A DNA stretch of 64,000 bases from Marsupella aquatica. Taxonomy: Eukaryota; Marchantiophyta. Under the pieces are notes generated by a model. That model saw only the letters and a program-made list of their open reading frames with translations, had not been told where the DNA came from and did not search any database. Of the stretch, positions 12,171 through 22,418 are shown in pieces (positions within the stretch are counted from its first letter, which is position 1; every line of letters begins with the position of its first letter). The stretch spans positions 25,358,001-25,422,000 of the forward strand of contig OZ316894.1 in NCBI GenBank assembly GCA_973895155.1, written 5' to 3'. Position numbers and translations under genes: made by a program.

Positions 12171-13654
12171 CTACCTCTGAGACAACCATAATTGCCTCTG
12201 CTCCCTATCACGATGAATCTCCATCCCTAGAATCTTCTTGGCCTGACCCAAGTCCTTCATTGAAAACTCCTTACTCAACATTGCTTTCAGATGGGCAACA
12301 TCAGACTTATTCTCAGCCAGGATCAGGATGTCATCCACGTACAGTGCCAGCACAATGTAACCAAAGCGTGAGTAATTCTCCACCTCCTTCATGTAAATAC
12401 AACAATCATGTTCACTCCACGTGAACCCCTGTGATAACATGAAGGAATCAAAACGCTTATTCCATTGTCTGGGACTTTGCTTCAATCCGTATAATGAGCG
12501 CAAGAGCTGACACACCAAGTGTCTGGTCTTCTCGTCAATAAAACCTGGAGGCTGAGCCATATAAATCTCCACATCAAGCAATCCATGCAGGAAAGCAGTA
12601 ATTACATCCATTTGATCTAACTCAAGATCATAGAATGCCACAATTGCAAGTAAAACACGGATAGTAGTGAGTTTGACAACTGGTGAGAAAATCTCTGTGT
12701 GTCCAAGCCCTCCTTCTGGGTGTACCCTTTGGCCACAAGGCATGCCTTGTAAGTGCCATCCTGCTTCTTCTTGTACAACCATCTACACGGAACCAGTGTC
12801 TTCCCGCGAGGCATGTCCACTAAGCGCCAAGTTGAATTCTTCTTCAAAGAATTCATCTCCTTCAACATTGCCTCCATCCACTTATCCTTCTTTGGAGAGG
12901 CCATAGCTTCTTCATAGCTAGAGGGGTCTCCATCTTCAATGAGCAATATAACATCGGGATCATCGTCGTGCTCAACAACATGAACACGAGGATCTGCAAA
13001 ACCAAATCTATCAGGGGGTTGGCCAAGATTGGCCCTAGTGGATCGCCTCAATTGAGGGATTGCACCTCTACCAGAGGGACCAACAGCTTCCTCAACACCA
13101 TCAAGCTCCACCGTAGTGGGGTCCTCCACCTGCTCCTCTTGATCATCCCGGGTTCTTGACAACCATTCTTCATCAAAAACAACATTTCTGCTCACAACTG
13201 TCTTGCAATTGACAGGATCCCACAATTTGTAGCCCTTCTGCCCCGGACTAAAGCCTAGAAAAATACATTTCTTAGACTTGGGATCCAACTTAGACCTGTG
13301 TGTCTGCTCAATGTGAATATAGGCAGCACACCCAAAAACTCGGAGTCTAGAGTAATCAGCAGGTCTCTTATACCACAACTCAAATGGAGTCTGCATCAAC
13401 TTACTACTGTGCGGTGACAGGTTGTAAACGTATGCAGCTTGGTTGACAGCTTCAGCCCAAAAATTATTGGGCAACTTGGACCTACATAGCATGCTATGTG
13501 CTTTCTCTAGTAATGTCCGATTCAACCATTCTGCCACAGACTCCATTCTACTACGGGGTCTCTGATACAGTGTAATGATGCTTGAGGCCAAGGTCCCGAC
13601 CAAATTGGTCAAACTCATTGGACTTATACTCGCCACTGTTATCTGACCGAACAC
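12171..13654 (-). pseudogene. pol: Copia integrase C-terminus and reverse transcriptase, frameshifted
   Basis: The stretch 13654-12617 holds the integrase C-terminal part (AEWLNRTLLEKA, FGCAAYIHI, KCIFLGFSPGQKGYKLW) and the start of the reverse transcriptase (TWRLVDMPRGKTLVPCRWLYK). The stretch 12782-12171 continues the polymerase in another frame with QMDVITAFLHGLLDVEIYM and the catalytic LYVDDILIL motif. The frames overlap in 12617-12782, where the frameshift lies. A further break near 12141-12171 separates this part from the downstream RNase H. The homology is unmistakable, but no full-length polyprotein can be made. Confidence 0.88.
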
Positions 13655-14336
13655 ACTTCAACTCCTTCCCAGTTTGTAGCTCCACCACGACTTTCCACTC
13701 CTTGAAGATCTCAAATACTTGAGACTTCTCCTTCATGTAGTACAGCCAACACATTCGAGAGTAATCATTTACAAAAGTCATAAAATATCTGGCTCCACCC
13801 AACGATGGCTCCGGCGCTGGACCCCAAACATCTGAATGTACGTACTCAAGAATCTCATGAGAATGGTAGGAACTAGAACTGAAACTCACTCTCCTCTGCT
13901 TGCCATAGATGCAATCTTCACAGAAAAAAAGTTTTCCAGATTGTGCGTCTTGCAACAAATCTCTGTTTGCCAAGGCTGCCAATCCTTTACCACTCAAGTG
14001 CCCCAAACGTGCATGCCATAAATCTATGGTTCGTGTGCGACCAGATGTTGATGGTGCTTCAATTGAAGCAACCAACAATGCCACTGCATCCAAATGTTCC
14101 ACCACAGAATCCACATGCTCCACTCTAGGAGCAATCACATCTCCTTGCAAGATGTACAAATTATTCTGCCGTAGCGCCTTAATCAAAGTTACCTCACCTT
14201 TGACAACAAAGAGCGCACCATCACGTGCAGTGAAATGATATCCACCAGTTTCCAAAGCACCAAGAAAAATCAAGTTCTTAGAGATGTCTGGTATGTGCCC
14301 GACTTCTGTCAATGCTCGCACAACACCATCAAACAT
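13551..14336 (-). pseudogene. pol: Copia GAG-pre-integrase and integrase core
   Basis: The frame shows the pre-integrase motif LWHARLGHLSGKGL, then the zinc-binding CEDCIYGKQ and the integrase core EYVHSDVWGP, YFMTFVNDYSR and VRSDNSGEYKS. These contribute the first two acidic catalytic residues. The third lies past a frameshift in the next stretch (around 13545-13654). An upstream stop at about 14337 separates it from the protease part. Confidence 0.88.
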
Positions 14337-15359
14337 CTAGAATTTGATAGTCCCCATGCCAACGATCTCACATCGGACCCCATTGCCGATTTCCACGCTA
14401 CCAGTACACGGTCGGTAACTAGAGAAGTAAGATCGCGTTGGACACACGTGATAAGAGGAACCCGAATCCAACATCCATTTATTGTCATACACAAAATTAA
14501 TAGCACCAATACATAGCACTTCAACACCATTCTCATGATCAACAATCACTATGTCAGCTGAAGATGAAGACGCACCATCAGAAGTAGGACGCTTCTGCCT
14601 GGTCAAAGAAGGGCAAGACCACTTGGTGTGGCCCTTCTCATGGCAATGCCAATACTGAACCTTCTTACTATGGGACTTAGATTTAGATCTGTTCTGAGAT
14701 CTAGATCTAGATTGATCCGCAGTACGCTCAATTGATCTACCTCTAACCATTAAGGCAGCAGACTCATCATCACGGGAAGATAGATGTCGCTTTCTCCATT
14801 CTGTAAGAATAGTAGCCTTCACCGTATCTAGCTTCAACGTAGGCTTGTCATGCGTGATAACCATTACCAATGTTGAAAAGCTCTTTGGAAGCGACATCAA
14901 CAAATGCATTGCAAGGTACTCATCGGTCAACTTATCTCCTGTCGTTGTCACCTCGTGCACAATCTCATCAAAGAGACTAAGATGATCACGCATGTTTCCA
15001 CCATCCTGCAACTTCAACCTGAATAGCCACTCCAACTGGTAAATGCAAGTAGTCAATGAAGTACTTTGGTATAGCTGAGTACTAAGCGTATCCCAAATCT
15101 TCTTGGCGTTGCGATCCATCCCCAACACGTTCTTGAGAATGTTGTTTGCCAAGAACAACTCAATTGTACTACACGCCTGCACCGACATGTCTTCCCACTC
15201 CTCATTTGTAAGAGTCGAGGGCTTCACTCCAGTGATGGTCTTCTCAAGACCCTGCTGGATCAACACGTTGGTCACCTACCAAGTCTAGAGGCTAAAGCTG
15301 ACCTTCCCATCAAACTTTTCCACCTCAAACTTCGGCGCCGCAAGCTTTCTTGAAGTCAT
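14337..15359 (-). pseudogene. gag: Copia gag with zinc knuckle and protease
   Basis: An ATG at 15359 begins MTSRKLAAPKFEVEKFDGK, the usual Copia gag start. Two TAG codons (15287-15285 and 15278-15276) then interrupt it. The rest is open to 14337 and contains the UBN2-like gag core (KIWDTLSTQLYQ, LKLQDGGNMRDHL) and a nucleocapsid knuckle YWHCHEKGHTKWSC. In that knuckle the first Cys of the CX2CX4HX4C pattern is replaced by Tyr. The aspartic protease site reads WMLDSGSSYHV. Both early stops read TAG where related elements have Trp, so single G-to-A changes could explain them. Confidence 0.87.
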
Positions 15360-15779
15360 TGATGTTGACACAAACACACAGGAAACACAAGTACCGAAAT
15401 ACCTCTACACACAATCACCAAAAAATGAAAGTTGGCAAAAGTGGAACTGTAATGCACCACCGCGTAGCCTGCAAGGTACACTACCAATATCTGAAAACGA
15501 TTTGGCAAAAAATTGCTCCTGAAAAAAGTTATCCAGAAAAAAGTTTTTTTCCCCACCTCCTCAAAGCACCCGCGGAACGGTGTTCCGTGGGTCCCTGTTT
15601 TTCCCACCGCAAAGTTGTCACCGAATGGTGTTCCGTGGGAGACTATCTCACCACCACTGAGCTGCGACGGAACAGTGTTCCGTGGGTGAAATTTCTCACC
15701 ACCACTTAGAACAAGCGCTAAACATGGCATGATTTTTGGACAAAATCACTGTTCACTTGTCATTTTCTATTTGCCCTAA
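15360..15779 (-). other. Copia 5' leader, gag-proximal part
   Basis: Non-coding on the Copia strand. It contains three copies of a GGAACNGTGTTCCGTGGG-like phrase (15575-15690) on the plus strand, which could fold or act in RNA packaging. It ends at the CTAA (15776-15779) that borders the nested element. The other part of the same leader is at 36921-37501. Confidence 0.6.
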
Positions 15780-15796
15780 AACCCCAATTTAAGGAA
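15780..15796 (+). repeat. left terminal inverted repeat of the 21-kb element
   Basis: AACCCCAATTTAAGGAA, preceded by CTAA. It matches the reverse complement of 36904-36920 over all 17 bases. Confidence 0.75.
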
Positions 15797-16000
15797 TACT
15801 GAAGTATTAGATTAATTCCAATTTTATCTAAATATTATAAGTTAATGAATGATCAACCTCTTTAACATTTGGTGGGATAGTCAAAAACTTCAAATGTTTT
15901 GTTGCAAGATCTTTATAACAATGCATCACTAAATGATATCAAGTACCTCTTGATCCATGCACAAATCCTTAATTAAACTGTCATTCATTGTTTCAATTGT

Positions 16001-16523
16001 CTATTTAATTACTATAGGGTTGAATACAAAAAAGATTGACCACCCTTTACAACAATTAATAGGATTGTTGTATATTACAATGTCTACTGGACATTCATTT
16101 GAATGTCAATAATATCATGCCTTAATATCACCAAACTAAGGCCCCACTGTCTAACTAATATTATATCTTAAATAAACTAACCAACTAACTAACTTGACTA
16201 TTTAATTACTATAGGGTTGAATACAAAAAAAGATTGACACGCACCAGGGTGCGTGACCTACAATCATAGTATCACCCTTTAATTAGTTAGTTTCTATTGC
16301 TTTGACTCAATCAGGCATGGAACCATATAAAATCAGAAATCATTGAAAGTTGAGTTCACTTGAAGGTGTAACTATAATTATTATTTATTAATAGGATTGT
16401 TGTATATTACAATGTCTACTGGACATTCATTTGAATGTCAATAATATCATGCCTTAATATCACCAAACTAAGGCCCCACTAACTAATATTATATCTTAAA
16501 TAAACTAACCAACTAACTAACTT
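16001..16523. repeat. interleaved direct repeats near the left end of the 21-kb element
   Basis: Repeat A (about 40 bp, CTATTTAATTACTATAGGG and onward) occurs at 16001-16040 and 16198-16238. Repeat B starts ATTAATAGGATTG and ends CTAACTAACTT; it occurs at 16055-16195 and 16387-16523, with a 4-bp deletion in the second copy. The order is A-B-A-spacer-B. The second A runs directly into a CACGCACC palindrome. Copies are almost identical, so the duplications are recent. Subterminal repeats of this kind often bind transposase, but that is inference. Confidence 0.8.
16238..16255. repeat. 18-bp palindrome, variant
   Basis: CACGCACCAGGGTGCGTG has two 8-bp arms around AG. It is a C/G-shifted relative of the CACGCGAC palindromes found across the element. 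Confidence 0.75.
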
Positions 16524-16617
16524 AGACGATAAGACTTGTCTAAACTTGAGTTCTCTGGCTACTACTATTCTGAGTTGCCTTTTAAACTGTATGCTAAACT
16601 ACATGCTTCATTATTGT

Positions 16618-19600
16618 CTAGGATTTGTCACTTGCTATGCATGTCAAGAGATAGTCTCTTGCCTTGACAACAACATTTTTTGGAATTCCTACCAGCCCTG
16701 TCACTGGTCCTTTGCGTGCTTTGAAACACCACAAGGCAGAGGAAACATCTATTGTCTCAGCTTCCTTGTATATTGGAGTTGGATCACGTTCCCATTTCTT
16801 ATCCCAAGAATCTGCCCACCGCTCTCTTGGTTGCCAGTCTGATTGACCACGTTGCTTCTTTGCCATAAATGGTCTAAACCACTCAACGCCACATACATGA
16901 GTAAGAAGGTTTTGTTCATTCACTGGTCCTTCTACCACATCTGTAACAACTAACCCCATATGGACGGGATAAACATCCAGGTCTGAGTCGTCCGGCCGTA
17001 CCAACACATAACAGCCCTTCACAACATCAACCCTAGGGTTAAAACTCTCAGGAGGTTTATCTTTTGCTGGTCCCACATAATCCACTATTGCCTCCAACTC
17101 ACATGCCACATTTCGATATTCTGGTGGAACGTGCTCTCTCCATATTGATAAAGGCCAAAACCCGTATTCCAAGTTGTGTGCACCTTCAGGTTCATATTGC
17201 ACCTGCTCACCCTGTAGAGTATCTACAATGTCATTCCAATAATTGATGAGAGTTGTCCAACGTCGCTTTGGTTCTTCCTCTTTTGTTCGCTTTAGAATAA
17301 ACTCAAAGAATGACACATGCTTCTTTTCAACCCTGTCAGCACTTCAGGAAGCATTTTCAACTCCATCATTGGTAGCCGTTTGGGCACCCCAATTGGGATG
17401 TGAGGACTTTTGTCATCTTTCCATGACCACATTTCAATACCTTCCTTGGGTAACCATCCCTGATCAGTTGACTTCATTTTGTATTGGAAGCATGGCATAC
17501 TATCATGACGAACATAGAACCTAAACAGCCTGGGTTTTAAATGCCCCACCAATGCCTCAGGGCCCTTCAACATGAATGAAGCTAAGTAGTTTTTGAAATC
17601 TGGGACCTCTTGTAGAAAATGTGGGACTGCATTGGGTGTCCTTGCTCTCATGAACAAGGACATTAACTCAGGCAATGAGTATGTGGGGTTATGCATCATA
17701 GACTCTAAAAAATGCCCGAACATACCGTCAACATCCTCATGAGTATGCCCAACCACCATAAAACCAAGATGAACCTCTTCAAACACCTCCCTTGCCGTCA
17801 ACAATGACAAATAAGCCATCATATATCTGTTCTTGTTGTCTGAGGCACAATTATCCAGTTGTAGCTTCAATACTCGTGGAAGGGGCCTGAACTTTGGTGC
17901 CTCAGGTGCTGCATCACAATGTAACAATCTCAGAATGCTTTTAAATAAAACCCTAGTCAGACTCTAAACCCCAATTTAGGGTTTAAACCCTATTAATGAA
18001 ACCTTGGCTAGGAGGAGCAACAACTACACAAAGTAGAGTGTCAGTGTGTGTGAGCTTATATTATTAAATAATAATAAATTAAAGGATTGTGAGTAAAGTA
18101 TCTAGGCTTGAGATGTAGGCAATGTCATCCTCAAATGCTCTAAGGACACTTGCCTCCAAGATATCTGCTCTCCCAAAAAGGAGGTCTTTAAAAAGACTTG
18201 TCGAGTCTGGCCCCTCCACAAGTGATTTGATCATTGGATTTGGGTTTTCCAACATCCTTAGTATTGAATCAATTGACCCAATAGTGATGTTGACATCACC
18301 TGGCCACACTCCAACATGATATTGGGCTATGGCCTTGGGACCATGACCATGAGTAAGGATACCAATGACAGTAATTGGGAACTTTTGGGCACCATCCACA
18401 TGCTTAGGATTGAAGGGCATTCTTGGGAGAGCTGTCTTTGAATGATCCATCTTATCATGAATAAGGCATAACACTTCCTTTGGACGATGGATGGACTCAT
18501 ATCTCCAGGTATGATAGCACATTCTTTGCTGTGTGTGGTCTTGGTGATGTTCCTCCTCGTCACGCTTTAGGCCCTCTAACTCTTCCTTAGCTCCTGTAAG
18601 GTTTGCTTTCCGTTGAAGCAACTCACTACAAGTTGTACACTTTGAAAAGTTGTTGCCCTTTTTGTGACGTGAGAACTCCCTGAAATACATCTGATGTAGA
18701 TGACTCAAGGTGGGTTGGGAAATTGGAGGAAGACCAGCCTCCTGGTTGACAACATTAACCCTGTTTCTAATATTCTCCCAAGTAAGATTTGTTGGCAATT
18801 CCCTCAAAACCATCCTTGTATTATTTGCCATGGTTCTCAACTTGGCTGGATGATGATCAGCTGCCTCCTCAATAATCTCTTTCATTGACATGAACGCTTG
18901 AGATACTTTCTCGGACATACGCCTTTTTCCAGCATTACCATGGGTACCTATGTTCATTCCAGCCATCACAGTCTTCTTCAAGGCATAAAATTGAGTCTTT
19001 CCTCTTGAATGAATGATTCTCCATGCCTCCAAGCACACTTTGCCCTCCACTGCTATAATCCTTTCTCGAGTACCCAAGTGTATTGTATTTTTAATAGCCT
19101 TGATTTCCTCCTCCTTGCGCTCCGCAAAAGATTTTGACCACCACTTTTGCCTAATTGCCATAGCCAAGTTGCGGTCCAAATATTGGCAACAATGTTCACT
19201 ACAACAGTCCTTAGTGTTTATCAACAACACATCTTGACGTGCCAAAGATGTGTCTCTTCTAGATGTCTGGGAAGATGGACTCTTTCTTTTCCTACTTTTA
19301 TGGACGTAGGACCGCTTGCCACTTGTTGGAGATGTGTTCCCTCCCACAGCTTGCCTGATGTTGTGGAAAGACAACAAGTTGCCATCCTTGGCAATGAGTT
19401 GGTCCATTGACCAAGCTTTTAAGCAATCTCTATGCTTCAGATGATCTATGATAGCTCCCTCGACAAAATCGTTGATCAGAATTTCCACATGTGTATTCCC
19501 AAGGGTGACATCCCCAAGCTTGACTATAGGATCTAGAACATGTATAGTTGCCACTGCAAAAATCAACTTGTTCTCATCCACCACCTTTACAGGCATGCCC

Positions 19601-20007
19601 ATCCACAAGGCCTTTGGTAAAACTACTTCCACACCAGACCGACTCTCATTATGGTTGTTCCCATCAGAATTTTGATTGACTGGATCTTGATCATCACCAA
19701 CAGTGCCAAACACATCCTCCGATTCCATGGGAGCTCAAAAAAGCTGATTCCTTTCCCATACAAGGTAACCCCCAATCATGTCCTTCAAAAGTTTGCCATC
19801 TTCGCATAGAATGGTCTCGTCAAAAACTTCCTCCAATAGAAGAAGAACTCTGTCCGCCCCAAGAGGAACATTGTGACAAACCCTGGAAGGATCAAGACTT
19901 ATCACGCGACCTTTTCCAACCTGTTTCTCACGTATGCCTATAATAACTTGTCCGCCTTCCCTGATCCAGACTGTAGATGTCACCATAATAATTATGATCC
20001 TGCACAT
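16618..20007 (-). pseudogene. DUF7869-like transposase-type protein, decayed
   Basis: Four open pieces on one strand look like one gene. Piece 1 (20007-19735) has VGKGRVISLDPSRVCHNVPLG and GGYLVW, resembling a DUF8039/Ptta-type plant transposon domain. It ends in a TGA that is in frame with piece 2 (19728-18079, 549 residues). Piece 2 has a CTTCSELLQRK Cys pair and a long helical part. Piece 3 (17927-17292) follows an intron-like gap and holds LQLDNCASDNKNRY and VVGHTHEDVDGMFGHF, the hallmark of DUF7869, an RNase H-like fold. Piece 4 (17316-16618) continues in another frame; the junction near 17320-17345 needs a one-base shift. Splice sites of the gap were not settled. DUF7869 is named from memory, and the transposase role is inferred from position near the terminus and the Asp-rich core. 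Confidence 0.6.
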
Positions 20008-20112
20008 CAGAGAATATCACTATAAGCGTACAGTCTTGTCACGTCCATCAATTTCACTGCACTGTCCTGTCACGTCGGTCAATAAGCATAATGTAGTCAA
20101 TGCACTACGCTA

Positions 20113-20130
20113 CACGCGACTGGTCGCGTG
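20113..20130. repeat. 18-bp palindrome
   Basis: CACGCGACTGGTCGCGTG: two perfect 8-bp arms around a 2-bp centre. The preceding roughly 45 bp are repeated before the copy at 20374. Confidence 0.9.
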
Positions 20131-20373
20131 ACCCTAGAGGTACCACACATACCGGCAACAGACTATGCATGGTCCGTCAGTCATTTCAAATGAATGAGAA
20201 TGACCACAATCGATTACGATCAATCATTTCACATCCACTCAGAACAAATGAGTGGACAGTTAGTAACTACTGAGGACAGTAATGCTAATAAGCGCCAGTA
20301 AAACGTCCGTGAACTGCATTGTCCTGTCACGACCGTCAATAAGTAGGCAGAATGTAGTCAATGCACTGCCCTG

Positions 20374-20391
20374 CACGCGACTAGTCGCGTG
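20374..20391. repeat. 18-bp perfect palindrome
   Basis: CACGCGACTAGTCGCGTG is a complete dyad with a CTAG centre. It sits at the left edge of the 154-bp tandem duplication. Confidence 0.9.
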
Positions 20392-20692
20392 ACCTTAGTC
20401 AGAGGGTGTAGGGATAACAGGGTCTACGACGTAGAAGCTAGAAGGCTAGGCCCAAACTCTAGCTCGTACTTGGTACTTCATAAGTAAGATAAGATTGCGC
20501 GTGAGACAGGAAGATACAATTACGGATCTAAAGGCATGTCACGTGACCTTAGTCAGAGGGTGTAGGGATAACAGGGTCTACGACGTAGAAGCTAGAAGGC
20601 TAGGCCCAAACTCTAGCTCGTACTTGGTACTTCATAAGTAAGATACGATTGCGCGTGAGACAAGAAGATACAATTACGGATCTAAAGGCATC
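20391..20692. repeat. 154-bp tandem duplication
   Basis: Copies start GACCTTAGTCAGAGGGTGTA at 20391 and 20545 and run to GGATCTAAAGGCAT. By eye they differ at only a couple of positions, so the duplication is recent. Each contains TAGGGATAACAGGGT (20409-20423 and 20563-20577). Confidence 0.9.
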
Positions 20693-21168
20693 ACACATAC
20701 CGGTAACATATTATGCATGGTCCGTCAGTCATTTCAAGTGAATGAGAACGACTACAATCGATTACGAACAATCATTTCAACTTCACTCAGAAAAAATGAG
20801 TGGACAGTACCAGTTTACCAATGAGTGGACACCGGACAGTCAGTAACTACTGACCCTCATAAGAAATCTCAGTACTTCACTAGCAATCAGTATTCCCGGG
20901 GCGGTCGCCAAACGTGAAATTAAAGCCATAATTAGAGGACAACTGAACTTCCCGCCAATTCTAATACGTGCCAGTCAAACGCGCACTCTCTTCTAGAAAC
21001 CACTATGTACAATGACTAGTGGAGACTAAACAGTATAAAGCATTGAGATGATCCCTACTACTCATTCCCCCACGCATTCCACTTTTTGGCTACTGGATAA
21101 TCTATTCGCACATCAGCTCTCTCATTTCCAATTCTTAGTCTTGGTCCGCATCTCTTGTTTGAAGGGCG

Positions 21169-21711
21169 ATGACTACTCCACTGAGCTCAAAGAATGAGGA
21201 TGTTCCGACGGACGTTTCAGAAGGTTCGACGTATCGAATTCGTGGTACTCCTTACAGAATGTGTCAGCGATGTAATATAATGTTTACGGTGACTAAATCG
21301 GGTCAAATGTTTTGTGAGAGACGACATTGTTCGCCACATTTGTTGATGGAAGATCAGATGGAGACAAATCTGACAGAGATGACTACAAAGATGGCATCAG
21401 GGGAGAAGTTAAAGGGCAAAGCCCTCGTGGAATCCATTTTGAGGGGGGAGAAGTTGAAGGCCAGAGCATGCGACGAATCCATTTCGGGAGAAGCAGCAGC
21501 AGACGCTAAGATAGTCAAGAAGGAGGCCAAGAAAGTGGATGCACCGAAGAAAAGGCAATTAGAGATGAACGAAGATTTTGATTTGTATTACAGAAAGAGC
21601 AAGTCGAGAAAATCTATGGACGTTAGGACTTGGGCAAAGGAAGAATTTCTGGATTCAAGGGAATCCACACCAGACACCGATGAGTGGATGCCTTCATCTT
21701 GGAATGACTGA
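21169..21711 (+). CDS. 180-residue basic protein with Cys/His-rich N-terminus, unknown
   Basis: I do not recognise this protein. It is the first plus-strand ORF of the 21-kb element and is intact. Residues about 25-60 read YRMCQRCNIMFTVTKSGQMF then CERRHCSPH, a CX2C...CX4CX2H arrangement that could bind one zinc. The middle repeats KGKALVESILRGEKLKARACDESI, a short internal duplication split by changes. The C-terminal part is rich in Lys, Arg, Asp and Glu (KKEAKKVDAPKKRQ). A TATA-like CAGTATAAAGC lies about 140 bp upstream. An accessory DNA-binding protein of the element is possible, but this rests on composition only. Confidence 0.5.
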   Translation: MTTPLSSKNEDVPTDVSEGSTYRIRGTPYRMCQRCNIMFTVTKSGQMFCERRHCSPHLLMEDQMETNLTEMTTKMASGEKLKGKALVESILRGEKLKARACDESISGEAAADAKIVKKEAKKVDAPKKRQLEMNEDFDLYYRKSKSRKSMDVRTWAKEEFLDSRESTPDTDEWMPSSWND

Positions 21712-21960
21712 CTCGATTGAAGTCAACAATATTTTGAGTAGTCGAAGATTAGAACTATAGATTCAAGAGTAGTTCAAGTTAGAACTTGTTATAGATACTG
21801 TGTAGCTTAATTTTGCCCCGTGGAAAATAGTGTTCGAAAGACCAGGTCAGTTAAATTCCTGGATCGTGCTAGTGGATATGGATTCCACATCCAAAGTCCT
21901 TCGGGATCGATGTAACCATTTTTTCAATCAAGGAAAAATCGAGATTCCTCTGACTGACAA

Positions 21961-22418
21961 TTCGCTAGGCTGTCGACTACAATAAACAATATCAAAAGAC
22001 ACGAGATAAATTGGTTCACGCGACTGTGCGCGTGACGAACTACATGTGTAACCAAAAAACAGGTCATCCTACTAACAAGTTGAGATCAAGAAGATCTGAG
22101 AAATAAAGGGTGATTATGTCTAAGAGTGCAGAGCTTTCGCTAACCTCTAAAATATTAACGTGACCGTGCGCGTGATGAAATAAAGACGTTAGTTTTAAAA
22201 TAGATTGCTGGCCAATTCGCTAGGCTGTCGACTACAATAAACAATATCAAAAGACACGAGATAAATTGGTTCACGCGACTGTGCGCGTGACGAACTACAT
22301 GTGTAACCAAAAAATCAGGTCATCCTACTAACAAGTTGAGATCAGTCTGATCTGAAAAATGGACCTCGATTACGTTTCGTTTTGCTAGGCCGTCGACTAC
22401 AATAAACAATAGCAAAAC
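21961..22418. repeat. 255-bp-spaced direct repeat with palindromes
   Basis: A block of about 135 bp starting TTCGCTAGGCTGTCGACTAC occurs at 21961-22097 and 22216-22351, each with CACGCGACTGTGCGCGTG (22017-22034, 22272-22289). A third, truncated copy starts at 22381. Another, weaker palindrome, ACGTGACCGTGCGCGT, is at 22158-22173. The blocks lie downstream of the 21169-21711 ORF and carry no open frame. Confidence 0.85.

Larger units (their letters stand above)
20008..21168. promoter_or_regulatory. divergent intergenic region packed with duplicated blocks and palindromes
   Basis: This separates the minus-strand DUF7869-like gene from the plus-strand ORF at 21169. It contains two perfect 8+8 palindromes (20113-20130, 20374-20391) and a 154-bp tandem duplication. 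A separate block starting ATACCGG and containing TATGCATGGTCCGTCAGTCATTTCAA split by one change occurs near 20149-20280 and 20696-20850. A TATA-like CAGTATAAAGC lies near 21030, about 140 bp before the ATG. The region could be a two-way promoter, a binding region for the element's own protein, or both. Confidence 0.5.

Noticed and set aside
20409-20577. TAGGGATAACAGGGT, 15 of the 18 bases of the I-SceI homing-endonuclease site, present twice
   Set aside because: The last three bases differ, the second copy comes only from the 154-bp duplication, and no homing endonuclease gene is present. I treat it as chance.
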